From Nitratifractor sp. (GTDB lineage: Bacteria > Campylobacterota > Campylobacteria > Campylobacterales > Sulfurovaceae), in NCBI GenBank assembly GCA_015485845.1, contig WFSU01000020.1, positions 1-20,054 of the forward strand: a DNA stretch of 20,054 nucleotides. The letters are read 5' to 3'. Positions within the stretch are counted from its first letter, which is position 1. Each line of letters starts with the position of its first letter. Below are positions 20,024 through 20,054 of this stretch, piece by piece. A model generated the notes under the pieces. That model made no database searches. It was not told the origin of the DNA and saw nothing but the letters and a program-made list of their open reading frames with translations. A program made the position numbers and the translations under genes.

Positions 20024-20054
20024 ATGATGGTAAAAAATATCTACGCTGACTTTG
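20024..20054 (+). CDS. Possible start of a gene cut by the right edge
   Basis: ATGATG at 20024-20029 opens a frame reading MMVKNIYADF up to the window end. TATGGTATAAAA at 19985 could hold a -10, but no Shine-Dalgarno is seen. Too short to identify. Confidence 0.3.
   Translation, partial: MMVKNIYADF

Overview
The window is about 20 kb of mid-GC bacterial chromosome. My low-confidence guess is a free-living Campylobacterota-type proteobacterium. The basis is gene style (tight operons, extended -10 promoters, many small toxin-antitoxin pairs, GGDEF and TauE membrane proteins); no rRNA or marker gene settles it.

Layout. The left edge (1-104) is the last 33 codons of an IS110-family transposase. 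Next comes a glycerophosphodiester module: a GDPD-family glycerophosphodiester phosphodiesterase (298-1128, minus) divergent from a five-gene operon (1337-6059, plus). That operon encodes a PotD-like binding protein, a PotA-like ATPase, PotB- and PotC-like permeases, and a GpdQ-like metallophosphodiesterase. From 6060 to 6461 there is no gene but a dense cluster of hairpins and heptamer repeats. Region 6462-11047 is accessory in character: an NAPE-PLD-like metallo-beta-lactamase-fold hydrolase, a YcxB-like membrane protein, a MazEF-like pair, a carboxymuconolactone-decarboxylase-like protein, a VapBC pair, a polysaccharide deacetylase, and a RelE/ParE toxin with its antitoxin. Region 11199-15479 (minus) is a three-gene glycerol-3-phosphate oxidation operon: a GlpD-like dehydrogenase, a GlpA-like dehydrogenase with a C-terminal [2Fe-2S] domain, and a GlpB-like FAD oxidoreductase. 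The right end holds a second VapBC pair, a PhnA/YjdM protein, a membrane diguanylate cyclase, a TauE/SafE transporter and a cytosolic 5'-nucleotidase.

How it may work together. Two structurally unrelated glycerophosphodiesterases flank one polyamine-type ABC transporter, and two kinds of G3P dehydrogenase lie nearby. No glycerol kinase or glycerol facilitator is in the window. My main inference is a scavenging route: glycerophosphodiesters (phospholipid head-group backbones) are imported by the Pot-like transporter, hydrolysed to G3P plus alcohol by the two diesterases, and oxidised to DHAP by the two dehydrogenase systems. In the binding protein, the acidic residues that hold polyamine amines in E. 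coli PotD appear to be replaced by a basic patch, which fits a phosphate-bearing ligand.

A second theme is repeats. One palindromic composite element occurs three times in the same orientation (about 165-283, 6263-6371, 11080-11196), always beside a stop codon. Two copies run at the same junction into tandem heptamers of different sequence. One heptamer array supplies the last codons and stop of the GDPD gene; the other abuts an extended -10 promoter. The copies bracket the gene modules, and four toxin-antitoxin pairs lie within about 8.4 kb.
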